Below, one piece after another: positions 1 to 6,607 of a DNA stretch of 38,044 nt. The position numbers and the translations under genes were made by a program. The notes under the pieces are model-generated. The model had not been told where the DNA came from, ran no database searches, and was given only the letters and a program-made list of their open reading frames with translations. The first letter of the stretch is position 1. Each line of letters begins with the position of its first letter. The DNA is taken from assembly GCF_009547075.1 (NCBI RefSeq), contig NZ_WIPH01000025.1:1-38044 (forward strand), written 5' to 3'. Source of the stretch: Gluconobacter aidae. GTDB taxonomy: Bacteria; Pseudomonadota; Alphaproteobacteria; Acetobacterales; Acetobacteraceae.

Positions 1-659
1 GGTTGGTCATGGCCCTGAACTTCGGCCAAGTAGGCTGCAAAATGCTTCAGGGATGCACGCGCAGACGCAAGACTCGCTGGTGAGACTTCCTTTTCACGTA
101 CCGCCGTCCATCTATCCAAAACGTCAGCAAACGGCGTAGCCTCGCCCAGCGCGATCTCACGGAACTGTCTGTAGTATTTCCCGCCATCCTTGCCTGATGC
201 GTTAAGTTGCTCTGTGCGGTCTTCCAGCATGAGGTCCATGCCGTCCATCATGCGCCTTCTGGGATCGCTGGGACCTTCAAGATCATCGTATTCGTCAGTA
301 CGCTCTGATGCGCTCTGAAGCTCACGCCGGGCGTCCAACGCATCCGCAATCAGGTTTTCAGGCTTCATCCAATCGGGCTGCCAATGGCCGTGGATAGGCA
401 GTAGGCCAACCGCCACCAATCTAGTGTCCAAGTCCTCACGCATCGCCGCAAGGGCCTTGTCGCGCCTTTTGACGGCTTCTTTCGCATCACGCGTTCCGAG
501 AGATCGGATCACTTCCTGCTTGACGCCTGATTTGGTCTGGAACGCCTTCCCCGCATCAGCCCAGCGATCTCGGGGAATCGACAAACGAACAGACCATGTG
601 AGGCCACCTGTCCGCCTTAAGCCGTGCATATCGTCATCTCGTAGCGCCTTCTTGGTCAT
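1..659 (-). CDS. Tyrosine-recombinase-type integrase, N-terminal part (runs off the window)
   Basis: An open frame starts at the ATG at 657-659 and runs leftward without a stop to base 1, giving about 219 residues. The protein begins MTKKALRDDDMHGLRRTGG and has a charged N-terminal part with SIPRDRWADAGK and SLGTRDAKEAVKRRDKAL. This resembles the N-terminal region of DUF6538-type phage integrases. It then has a region like a SAM-like core-binding domain (TPFADVLDRWTAVREKEVS, then SLKHFAAYLAEVQG). The catalytic domain with the R-H-R-Y residues would lie outside the window and cannot be checked. The gene begins 93 bases from the 3' end of tRNA-Tyr, the usual arrangement for an element integrated in a tRNA gene. 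Its codon use is less GC-rich than its neighbours, which fits transfer. The family call rests on pattern and context. Confidence 0.72.
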   Translation of the reverse strand, partial: MTKKALRDDDMHGLRRTGGLTWSVRLSIPRDRWADAGKAFQTKSGVKQEVIRSLGTRDAKEAVKRRDKALAAMREDLDTRLVAVGLLPIHGHWQPDWMKPENLIADALDARRELQSASERTDEYDDLEGPSDPRRRMMDGMDLMLEDRTEQLNASGKDGGKYYRQFREIALGEATPFADVLDRWTAVREKEVSPASLASARASLKHFAAYLAEVQGHDQ

Positions 660-665
660 GGAAGG

Positions 666-717
666 ACTACCGACGAGGTACTACCAGCATGGTAGTGAGC
701 TACTACCGGCATGTGGT
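666..717. repeat. Three ACTACC iterons, one forming a palindrome, upstream of the integrase
   Basis: ACTACC occurs at 666, 680 and 702. The middle copy is a near-perfect palindrome with 7-base arms, ACTACCA and TGGTAGT, separated by GCA (680-696). The third copy repeats it imperfectly 22 bases further on, about two helical turns. The cluster lies between the integrase start and tRNA-Tyr. It could hold arm-type integrase or excisionase sites, or the operator for the integrase promoter; the sequence does not decide between these. Confidence 0.5.
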
Positions 718-752
718 CATAACTGATTGATTTCATTAAGGAAAATTGGACC

Positions 753-838
753 TGGTGGAGAGAGTTGGATTCGAACCAACGTAGGCGTACGCCAGCGGAT
801 TTACAGTCCGCCCCCTTTAGCCACTCGGGCACCTCTCC
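753..838 (-). tRNA. tRNA-Tyr (anticodon GUA)
   Basis: The minus strand folds as an 86-nt class II tRNA. The acceptor strand GGAGAGG (838-832) pairs with TCTCTCC, followed by discriminator A and an encoded CCA at 755-753. The anticodon loop reads CTGTAAA with GUA as anticodon. There is a long variable arm, and a T-arm with GGTTCGAATCC. The 3' end faces the integrase gene, so the tRNA 3' half is the likely attachment site and has remained intact. Confidence 0.96.
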
Positions 839-907
839 GGGTCGGCGGTTGGGATATGGCGGATTGACGGCTATGTCAATTACCAGTTGTCGATTATATG
901 CTTTTTT

Positions 908-1756
908 ATGGCCAGAAGATCTCCCTCCCGTTCCGCTCCCGATCGTTCCACGGATCGATCCGCTCCTCATGCCGGCAATGCCGATCACGGCTCTTCCCAG
1001 CCTGGTGGTCGCACCAGGGAACGGAGTGGCCGTTCCGGTCGTGGCCATGCGGCCAGTTCCGGCCCCGGCTACTGGATTTACGGTTATCATGCCGTGCAGG
1101 CCGCCCTCGCCAATCCCGAGCGGGTGATTCACGATTTTCTGGCAACGCGCGAAGCTGCGGCTTCTTTTGAAAATGCCTCCCGCAAGCCGCAGATCGTGGA
1201 CCGTGAGCGTCTCGACCGGTTGTGTGAACGCGATGCCGTGCATCAGGGTGTCTGTCTGCGGGTCGAACCCCTGGAGACGCTGGCCATTCCCGACATCGTC
1301 GAGCGCAAGGGGCCGGTTCTGGTGCTGGATCAGGTGACGGATCCACGCAATATCGGCGCCATTCTGCGCTCCGCTGCGGCGTTCGGAGCGGCTGCGCTGC
1401 TCGTGCAGGATCGCAATGCCCCGCAGGAAAGCGGTGCGATGGCGAAGGCGGCGTCAGGCGCGCTGGACGTTGTGCCCATTCTGCGCGAGGTCAATCTCTC
1501 CCGCGCGCTTCAGGCGCTTCAGGCCGAGGATTTCTGGGTTGTCGGGCTGGATGCCGGGGGCACGCGACTGGATGGCAAGAGCTTCGCCGGGCGTCGTGTG
1601 GCGCTGGTTCTGGGAGCCGAGGGCGCAGGGCTGCGTCGTCTGACGCGCGAGACGTGTGACGAGATCGCCAGCGTCTATATGCCGGGCGACATGGAGAGCC
1701 TGAACGTCTCCAATGCCGCGGCCGTGGCACTTTACGAGCTGGTTCGCCCGATCTGA
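908..1756 (+). CDS. rlmB: RlmB/TrmH-family rRNA 2'-O-ribose methyltransferase
   Basis: This is a SpoU-class RNA methyltransferase, most likely the 23S rRNA guanosine 2'-O-methyltransferase that uses S-adenosylmethionine. From the ATG at 908 it has 282 residues. Residues 1-55 are a basic, Ser/Arg/Gly-rich and probably disordered extension. An L30e-like substrate-binding domain starts at about residue 57 (YWIYGYHAVQAAL). The knotted SPOUT domain carries all three family motifs: NIGAILR (148-154), VLGAEGAGLR (about 234-243) and SLNVSNAAAV (264-273). A TTG at 887 in the same frame would add seven residues, and neither start has a clear ribosome binding site. The gene is transcribed divergently from tRNA-Tyr. 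The RlmB assignment, rather than another TrmH paralogue, is an inference from overall layout. Confidence 0.85.
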   Translation: MARRSPSRSAPDRSTDRSAPHAGNADHGSSQPGGRTRERSGRSGRGHAASSGPGYWIYGYHAVQAALANPERVIHDFLATREAAASFENASRKPQIVDRERLDRLCERDAVHQGVCLRVEPLETLAIPDIVERKGPVLVLDQVTDPRNIGAILRSAAAFGAAALLVQDRNAPQESGAMAKAASGALDVVPILREVNLSRALQALQAEDFWVVGLDAGGTRLDGKSFAGRRVALVLGAEGAGLRRLTRETCDEIASVYMPGDMESLNVSNAAAVALYELVRPI

Positions 1757-1762
1757 GCCACG

Positions 1763-1789
1763 TTCCGGGAACACTGGATGCTCCCGGAA
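1763..1789. terminator. Hairpin between convergent genes
   Basis: TTCCGGGA (1763-1770) pairs perfectly with TCCCGGAA (1782-1789) across an 11-base loop. It lies in the 42-base gap between the convergent methyltransferase and old yellow enzyme genes and could serve both. No T tract follows on either strand, so intrinsic termination is only plausible. Confidence 0.4.
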
Positions 1790-1798
1790 ATCTGACGG

Positions 1799-2884
1799 TC
1801 AGTTGGGGCCGGATATGGCGGACGGGTAATCCGTATAGCCTTCAGGGCCCTGACTGTACCAGGTCTTCATGTTGTCGGGCTGCAAGGCGATGCCACGGGC
1901 GAAGCGCTCCGGCAGGTCGGGGTTCGAGATGAACTTGCGGCCGAAGGCGATCGCATCGGCCCGGCCTTCCGCCAGGGCTTCCTGCGCCATCTCGAACGTA
2001 TAGTCCTGATTGAGCACCAGCGGGCGCGTGAACACCTTGCGGATCTGCGGTGACAGTTTGGGCTGGTCCGTTTTGCCGAAGGTGCCATTCGGGCCGGGTT
2101 CACGCAGTTCGAGCCAGGCCACGCCCAGATCCTGAAGCAGCTTTGCCGCCGGGACAAAGACCGTCTCAGGCGCGCTGTCGATGCAGCCCTGCGTATCGCC
2201 GTTGGGGGACAGGCGTACGCCTGTGCGGTCGGCACCGATGGCGGCGATCACGCGCTCGGTGACTTCCCGCAGGAAGCGGATGCGGTTTTCAGGGACGCCG
2301 CCGTACTCATCCGTGCGATGATTCGTGCCGTTTCGCAGGAACTCGTCGATCAGATAGCCATTGGCGGCGTGGATCTGCACCCCGTCGAAACCGGCGCGGA
2401 TCGCATTGCGGGCGGCGTTCTCGTAATCGTTCAGAATACGGCTGATATCCGCGGCATCAATTGCGCGGGCCTGCTCGAACGGCTTCTTGCCTTCATAGGT
2501 ATGAACCTCGCCGGGGGCCGTGGTCGCGGACGACGAGACGGGCTGCGTTCCGGTCACGGACGAATGGACCATACGGCCCATATGCCAGAGCTGGCAGACG
2601 ATTTTTCCGCCCTTTGCATGCACACCGGCCACGATCGGCTTCCAGGCCTCGACCTGAGCATCGGACCAGATTCCCGGTGCGAACGGCCAGCCCAGACCTT
2701 CGCGGGAGATACCCGTGGCTTCCGTGATAATCAGCCCGGCACTGGCGCGCTGGGCGTAGTATTCCACCATGATGGGGGTCGGAACGGCCTCCTTGTCGGC
2801 ACGTCCGCGCGTGAGCGGCGACATCACGATCCGGTTTTTCGCGTGAATGGGACCGAAATCAATGGGATCGAACAGGGTTGGCAT
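1799..2884 (-). CDS. Old yellow enzyme family alkene reductase (NemA-like)
   Basis: This is an FMN-dependent ene-reductase that would reduce activated C=C bonds of enals, enones, maleimides or nitro compounds with NAD(P)H. From the ATG at 2884 it has 361 residues, the usual size of this TIM-barrel family. The N-terminal flavin-binding strand reads KNRIVMSPLTRGRA. The catalytic motif HAANGYL supplies the His172/Asn175 pair and Tyr177, followed by FLRNGTNHRTDEYGG. FGRKFISNPDLPER near the C-terminus is the phosphate-binding segment. GGAG lies seven bases before the ATG; a GTG one codon upstream is possible. The gene is divergent from an ArsR-type regulator, and two palindromes in the shared promoter suggest repression relieved by an electrophile. 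The physiological substrate cannot be read from sequence. Confidence 0.93.
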   Translation of the reverse strand: MPTLFDPIDFGPIHAKNRIVMSPLTRGRADKEAVPTPIMVEYYAQRASAGLIITEATGISREGLGWPFAPGIWSDAQVEAWKPIVAGVHAKGGKIVCQLWHMGRMVHSSVTGTQPVSSSATTAPGEVHTYEGKKPFEQARAIDAADISRILNDYENAARNAIRAGFDGVQIHAANGYLIDEFLRNGTNHRTDEYGGVPENRIRFLREVTERVIAAIGADRTGVRLSPNGDTQGCIDSAPETVFVPAAKLLQDLGVAWLELREPGPNGTFGKTDQPKLSPQIRKVFTRPLVLNQDYTFEMAQEALAEGRADAIAFGRKFISNPDLPERFARGIALQPDNMKTWYSQGPEGYTDYPSAISGPN

Positions 2885-2913
2885 CACTTGTCTCCTCTGG
2901 ACAGGCCCTCATA

Positions 2914-2935
2914 TTGTTCGACATAACTCGAACAA
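2914..2935. promoter_or_regulatory. Operator palindrome 1 (OYE/ArsR promoter)
   Basis: A perfect inverted repeat with 8-base arms TTGTTCGA and TCGAACAA and a six-base spacer lies 30 bases upstream of the old yellow enzyme start. Its symmetry and placement fit a binding site for the dimeric ArsR-type regulator encoded divergently at 3011. Confidence 0.72.
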
Positions 2936-2944
2936 GGCAAGCTT

Positions 2945-2968
2945 TTTGTTTGATGCGAGTCGAACAAA
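2945..2968. promoter_or_regulatory. Operator palindrome 2 (OYE/ArsR promoter)
   Basis: Arms TTTGTTTGA and TCGAACAAA, with one mismatch, flank a six-base spacer. The half-site and spacer match operator 1, and the two dyad centres are 32 bases apart, about three helical turns. Two dimers could therefore bind the same DNA face and control both divergent promoters. Confidence 0.7.
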
Positions 2969-3010
2969 GCAGGTGTTGCGATAAAATCTCAGGAAAGGGA
3001 TAAGACCCCC

Positions 3011-3310
3011 ATGGCTGCCTACGACCATCCTGATCTCGCGACGTTCGAACTGACTGTGGTGCTGCGCGCCCTGGCCGATCCCGCGCGTCTGGAGATCGTG
3101 CGGCATCTGGCGCGGGTCGGGGAAGCGAACTGCGCCACGCTGATCGGAACGCGGCCCAAATCCAGCATGTCGCATCATTTTCAGGTTCTGCGGGACAGCG
3201 GCATCCTGCGGACCCGCATCGAGGGCGTCCAGCATCGCAACTCCCTGCGCCGCGAGGAACTCGACACACGGTTCCCCGGGCTTCTGATGGCTGTCCTCAA
3301 CGCCCCCTGA
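3011..3310 (+). CDS. ArsR-family winged-helix repressor
   Basis: A 99-residue DNA-binding protein with the ArsR/SmtB layout. LRALADPARLEIVRHLAR (about residues 19-36) is the first conserved helix pair. KSSMSHHFQVLRDSGILRT (about 50-68) is the recognition helix and start of the wing, followed by RNSLRREELD. The typical metal-binding CxCxxC is absent from the recognition helix and only one cysteine is visible (ANCATLIG), so a thiol or small-molecule switch is more likely than metal sensing. The gene is divergent from the old yellow enzyme gene with two matching palindromes between them. The likely role is a local repressor of that enzyme and of itself, functionally like NemR but from another family. 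Regulation is inferred. Confidence 0.88.
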   Translation: MAAYDHPDLATFELTVVLRALADPARLEIVRHLARVGEANCATLIGTRPKSSMSHHFQVLRDSGILRTRIEGVQHRNSLRREELDTRFPGLLMAVLNAP

Positions 3311-3345
3311 AAGACGACCTCTGAAATGCCCCCTGAGGCCGGATC

Positions 3346-3822
3346 TCAGTTCCGGCGCCAGATCTGTTCGTGGATGCAGGTTGCGAAGATCAGCCAGACG
3401 AAAAACGGCACCTGCATGGCGGCGGCCTTGCAGTCCACCTTGTGCGCCGTGCGGATCGAGGCACCGGACGTCATGACCAAGCTAATGCAGATGGCCAGAC
3501 CCGTGCCGAGCTGGCGCTTGCGGAACACGAAGAACGGAAATCCGGCCACGCCTGCGACAAACAGGGCCCATAATGTCAGAGCCGTCGTGCGGGCGCAGGA
3601 CGGCTCGGCCCGCAGGAGCCGGTAGCCCGACCAGGCCAGCAGCCCGTCAAGCGCCGTCCAGATCACGGCATAGGCCGGGCCGGGCGGATTGAAATGCGGC
3701 TTGTTCAGATGCTCATACCAGCGGCGGGTCGCCCTGTCGTCAGCCGGACTGATTTCCCGGGCAGCGTACTGCACTCCGAAAACCGTACCGGCGGCGATGA
3801 CCGCATCAACCAGACGTCCCAT
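3346..3822 (-). CDS. tspO: TspO/MBR family membrane protein
   Basis: A 158-residue integral membrane protein of the tryptophan-rich sensory protein family, which binds porphyrins and similar ligands. Family signatures are WYEHLNKPHFNPPGPAYAV followed by IWTALDGLLAWSGYRL. Five hydrophobic segments can be drawn, ending at the C-terminal IWRRN. The ATG at 3822 has GAAGGA nine bases upstream; a GTG two codons earlier would be only three bases from that site, so 3822 is preferred. The gene is convergent with the ArsR gene and its stop overlaps a weak six-base-stem hairpin (3338-3356). The exact ligand is unknown. Confidence 0.88.
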   Translation of the reverse strand: MGRLVDAVIAAGTVFGVQYAAREISPADDRATRRWYEHLNKPHFNPPGPAYAVIWTALDGLLAWSGYRLLRAEPSCARTTALTLWALFVAGVAGFPFFVFRKRQLGTGLAICISLVMTSGASIRTAHKVDCKAAAMQVPFFVWLIFATCIHEQIWRRN

Positions 3823-3898
3823 AATCACTGATCCTTCATAAATCCTGTTGCCTTAACGCGGCAGCAGGGCTCACGGTTCAGCGAGCTTTAGGGTCAGA

Positions 3899-4273
3899 TT
3901 ACGGCGTAGACGGCACAGGCGTGCCGAAATCCAGCTCGGCAGCGATCTTTCCGGCTTCCGGATTCCACAGCAGAACGCGGTCACTTCCCGCTCCGCTCAG
4001 CGTCACCGCCATCAGACCATCCGGACGGGACGTGACTGCCGTGATGTGCTCGCCTGGACCCAGCGGAAGCGCGAGACGGGAAAAGCCGCCCTCAGCCAGC
4101 GGCACGGTGGCCGTGACGCTCGGAAGGGGATGCAGAAAACGATAGGCAATCACGCCGATCAGCCCGAAGACGGCCGCGACGATCAGCACGCCCATCAAAA
4201 TCACGGCGGCCAGAAGCGCTTTTGGTGTGTGCGACTCGCTGTTCGCCATTTCCTCGGCTACACCCTGTGTCAT
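3899..4273 (-). CDS. Small single-pass membrane protein beside rluD (possibly DUF6476)
   Basis: The protein has 124 residues and starts MTQGVAEEMANSES. After about 18 polar residues comes one long hydrophobic segment, LLAAVILMGVLIVAAVFGLI (about residues 20-39). A C-terminal domain of about 80 residues follows, with repeated-strand character (ITAVTSRPDGLMAVTLSG, then VLLWNPEAGK) that could sit in the periplasm. AGGA lies six bases before the ATG at 4273. An ATG at 4249 has its purine stretch too close. Small proteins of this layout sit beside rluD in other alphaproteobacteria, and I recall the label DUF6476, but the match is not certain. The start codon overlaps that of rluD on the other strand. 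Confidence 0.7.
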   Translation of the reverse strand: MTQGVAEEMANSESHTPKALLAAVILMGVLIVAAVFGLIGVIAYRFLHPLPSVTATVPLAEGGFSRLALPLGPGEHITAVTSRPDGLMAVTLSGAGSDRVLLWNPEAGKIAAELDFGTPVPSTP

Positions 4274-5240
4274 GTCTGATCCTGTTTCCCCATTCCGTCT
4301 TGTTGTCGATGCGTCCACGGCTGGCCAAAGGGCCGACCGGGCGCTGGCGGACGCCATCGGCACGGTTTCACGCTCCCGGGTCAAGGCCCTGATTGAAAGC
4401 GGCAATCTTTCCGTCAATGGAAAGACGGTCTGCGAGCCCGCGGAAACGCTGCGCGACGGCGTGGAAATGGTGCTGACTTTTCCCGCCCCCACCCCTGCCC
4501 GGCCGGTCGCCGAGCAGATCCCGCTCAATATCCTGTACGAGGACGACGATCTGATCGTGCTCGACAAGCAGGCCGGGCTCGTCACCCACCCTGCACCAGG
4601 CAACGAGACCGGCACGCTGGTCAATGCGCTGCTCGGACATTGCGGGGAGGGATTCGAGGGCATTGGCGGCGAGAAGCGTCCGGGAATCGTGCATCGCCTG
4701 GACAAGGACACGTCCGGGCTGATGGTCGTGGCCAAGACGGCGATGGTCCATAACGCGCTGTCCGACGCCTTTGCCGCCCGTGACATCGACCGCGCCTATC
4801 TGGCGCTCGCCTGGGGGCTGCTTCCCGCCGAGGGCGAGTTCGACGGCAATATCGGCCGCGACAAACGGGACCGCAAACGCATGGCCGTTGTGGGTAGTGG
4901 CGGCAAGATCGCCTTAACGCGCTTTACACTGATCGAACCCTTTCAGGCCGCCGTATCGCTGATCGAATGTCGCCTCGCCACTGGACGGACCCATCAGATC
5001 CGTGTTCACCTTTCAAATGCAGGCCACCCCCTGCTTGGTGACCCGGTCTATCTGCGCCGGATTCCCGCAGCGGCGCGCGGTCTGTCGCAGGACGCAAAGG
5101 AAGCGGCCCTTGACTTTCCCCGTCAGGCGCTCCACGCGACCCGACTCGGATTCATCCATCCGCGGACCAAAAAGCAGCTTTCTTTCGAAACTGCGCCTCC
5201 CGAAGACTTCCAGACCTTGAAAAAGCGATTGATCGGCTAA
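4272..5240 (+). CDS. rluD: RluD-type 23S rRNA pseudouridine synthase
   Basis: It isomerises specific uridines of large-subunit rRNA to pseudouridine. From the ATG at 4272 it has 322 residues. An N-terminal S4 RNA-binding domain (about 18-70; RSRVKALIESGNLSVNGK) is followed by the catalytic domain. Its motif HRLDKDTSGL (141-150) carries the catalytic Asp144, and the C-terminal TGRTHQIRVHLSNAGHPLLG is the conserved RNA-site strand. A GTG at 4227 in frame would add 15 residues with no homology signal, so 4272 is preferred although no strong ribosome binding site precedes it. Its start codon shares three bases with that of the divergent small membrane protein. RluD, rather than RluC or RluA, follows from the S4 domain and the rpoH neighbour seen in related bacteria. 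Confidence 0.9.
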   Translation: MSDPVSPFRLVVDASTAGQRADRALADAIGTVSRSRVKALIESGNLSVNGKTVCEPAETLRDGVEMVLTFPAPTPARPVAEQIPLNILYEDDDLIVLDKQAGLVTHPAPGNETGTLVNALLGHCGEGFEGIGGEKRPGIVHRLDKDTSGLMVVAKTAMVHNALSDAFAARDIDRAYLALAWGLLPAEGEFDGNIGRDKRDRKRMAVVGSGGKIALTRFTLIEPFQAAVSLIECRLATGRTHQIRVHLSNAGHPLLGDPVYLRRIPAAARGLSQDAKEAALDFPRQALHATRLGFIHPRTKKQLSFETAPPEDFQTLKKRLIG

Positions 5241-5254
5241 ACCTTCAAAAGCCA

Positions 5255-5283
5255 TTGACTTTTTTGGCTGAGCCTGTCATAAA
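5255..5283 (+). promoter_or_regulatory. Candidate promoter for rpoH
   Basis: TTGACT (5255-5260) and CATAAA (5278-5283) are spaced 17 bases apart, a good fit to a vegetative sigma factor. Transcription would start near 5290 and give a leader of about 190 bases before rpoH. No second promoter was sought in depth. Confidence 0.5.
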
Positions 5284-5362
5284 CAGCTCATCCGACGAGC
5301 TGACGCGCCGCCGGAATGGATCGTACCACCAGAGGTCGCCCAGTCCGGGGGCTGACGGTCGG

Positions 5363-5475
5363 GGACGTGAAAGTCCTTCCCAATGCGTCACCTGGGTCAG
5401 ACGGAACTATCCCGTCGCCGGTCCGTATGAGTCTCCATCTCATCCGGATGCGGGTTAAGCCCCGGGCGAAAGGAG
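5363..5475 (+). promoter_or_regulatory. Structured leader of rpoH with three hairpins before the ribosome binding site
   Basis: Three short hairpins can be drawn in series: GGAC/GTCC (5363-5366 with 5373-5376), GACGG/CCGTC (5400-5404 with 5412-5416), and CCG-x-ATGAG with CTCAT-x-CGG (5423-5431 with 5439-5447). The ribosome binding site AAAGGAG at 5469-5475 follows, nine bases before the rpoH start. The segment has no open frame. A regulatory leader or thermosensor is possible; no known riboswitch class was recognised. Confidence 0.4.
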
Positions 5476-5484
5476 TCGAAGATC

Positions 5485-6378
5485 ATGGCATCCCCCGCCG
5501 TCATTTCAGTGGGTCCCGAAAACAACCTGACCCGCTACCTTCAGGAAATCCGCAAGTTCCCGCTGCTGACGCCGCAGGAAGAGCTCGATCTCTCCCGGCG
5601 CTGGCGCAAGGACGAAGATACGGGCGCGGCACACCGCCTCGTCACCTCCCATCTGCGTCTCGTGGCCAAGATCGCCATGGGCTATCGTGGCTATGGCCTG
5701 CCGGTGAACGAACTCATCAGCGAGGGCAATATCGGTATGATGCAGGCCGTGCGCCGGTTCGATCCGGAGCGTGGCTTCCGTCTCGCCACCTACGCCATGT
5801 GGTGGATCCGCGCCGCCATGCAGGAATACATCCTGCATAGCTGGTCGCTGGTGAAGATGGGCACGACCGCCGCGCAGAAGAAGCTGTTCTTCAACCTGCG
5901 TCGCCTCAAGGGGCAGATGCAGGCCATTGATGATGGCGATCTGAAGCCCGAGCAGGTCAACTCCATTGCCACCACGCTCGGCGTGCCGGAGCAGGACGTG
6001 GTTTCGATGAACCAGCGTCTGGCCGCGCCCGACCACAGCCTCAATGCGCCGCTGCGCATCGACGGTGAAGGCGAGTGGCAGGACTGGCTCGTGGACGATC
6101 ACGAGAACCAGGAGCAGACTTACGCCGCATCCGAAGAGTTCACGGGCCGCAAGGCGCTGCTGGATCAGGCCCTGATGACGCTGAACGAGCGTGAGCGTCA
6201 CATTCTGAGCGAACGCCGTCTGAAGGAAGAGCCTTCCACGCTGGAAGATCTGTCCCATCATTACAACGTCTCGCGGGAGCGTATCCGCCAGATCGAAGCC
6301 CGTGCAATGGAGAAGCTTCAGAAGGCCATGGCCGCTGAAGTCGAGCATCGCCGCCGCGAAAACGGGCTTCAGGCCTGA
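5485..6378 (+). CDS. rpoH: RNA polymerase heat-shock sigma factor (sigma-32)
   Basis: This is the sigma factor directing core RNA polymerase to heat-shock promoters. It has 297 residues. Region 2 contains LRLVAKIAMGYRGYGLPVNE and the -10 recognition segment GFRLATYAMWWIRAAMQEYI (about 97-116). The RpoH box QKKLFFNLR (131-139), which marks this subfamily, is present. Region 4 has LNERERHILSERRLKEEP and the helix-turn-helix HYNVSRERIRQIEARAMEKL. AAAGGAG lies nine bases before the ATG. A strong intrinsic terminator follows 13 bases after the stop, so the gene appears monocistronic behind a long leader. Alphaproteobacteria often carry more than one rpoH; only this copy is visible. Confidence 0.97.
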   Translation: MASPAVISVGPENNLTRYLQEIRKFPLLTPQEELDLSRRWRKDEDTGAAHRLVTSHLRLVAKIAMGYRGYGLPVNELISEGNIGMMQAVRRFDPERGFRLATYAMWWIRAAMQEYILHSWSLVKMGTTAAQKKLFFNLRRLKGQMQAIDDGDLKPEQVNSIATTLGVPEQDVVSMNQRLAAPDHSLNAPLRIDGEGEWQDWLVDDHENQEQTYAASEEFTGRKALLDQALMTLNERERHILSERRLKEEPSTLEDLSHHYNVSRERIRQIEARAMEKLQKAMAAEVEHRRRENGLQA

Positions 6379-6391
6379 GGACAGCCATCAC

Positions 6392-6429
6392 GAAAAAAGC
6401 CCACGGGGATATCCGGGCGGGCTTTTTTC
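6392..6429 (+). terminator. Intrinsic terminator of rpoH
   Basis: GAAAAAAGCCC (6392-6402) pairs with GGGCTTTTTTC (6419-6429), giving an 11-base stem that ends in six T residues, 14 bases after the rpoH stop codon. The A run on the other side makes it potentially bidirectional. Confidence 0.9.
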
Positions 6430-6570
6430 ATGACAGATCGGCAGGCCCAAGTCTTTTCAGGCCCAAATCTTTCTCAGCACCACCCTGACGGCCTGCGGGC
6501 GCCACAGAACGGAAGATAAGCGGACAACCCGTTTCTCAGCATCGCGTCGCCACTTCTCCCTGCAAAAAGC

Positions 6571-6607
6571 AAAAAATGCCGGGGAGATTACCCTCCCCGG
6601 CATTTTT
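6571..6607 (-). terminator. Intrinsic terminator of gap-pgk, touching the pgk stop codon
   Basis: A 15-base perfect stem (6572-6586 with 6593-6607, core TGCCGGGGAG) has a six-base loop and ends in six T residues on the minus strand. The first base of its 5' arm is the last base of the pgk stop codon, so there is no spacer between the coding end and the terminator stem. Confidence 0.92.

Noticed and set aside
656-1243. A 195-codon minus-strand frame covering tRNA-Tyr
   Set aside because: It reads through the tRNA gene and the 5' half of the methyltransferase gene and resembles no protein.
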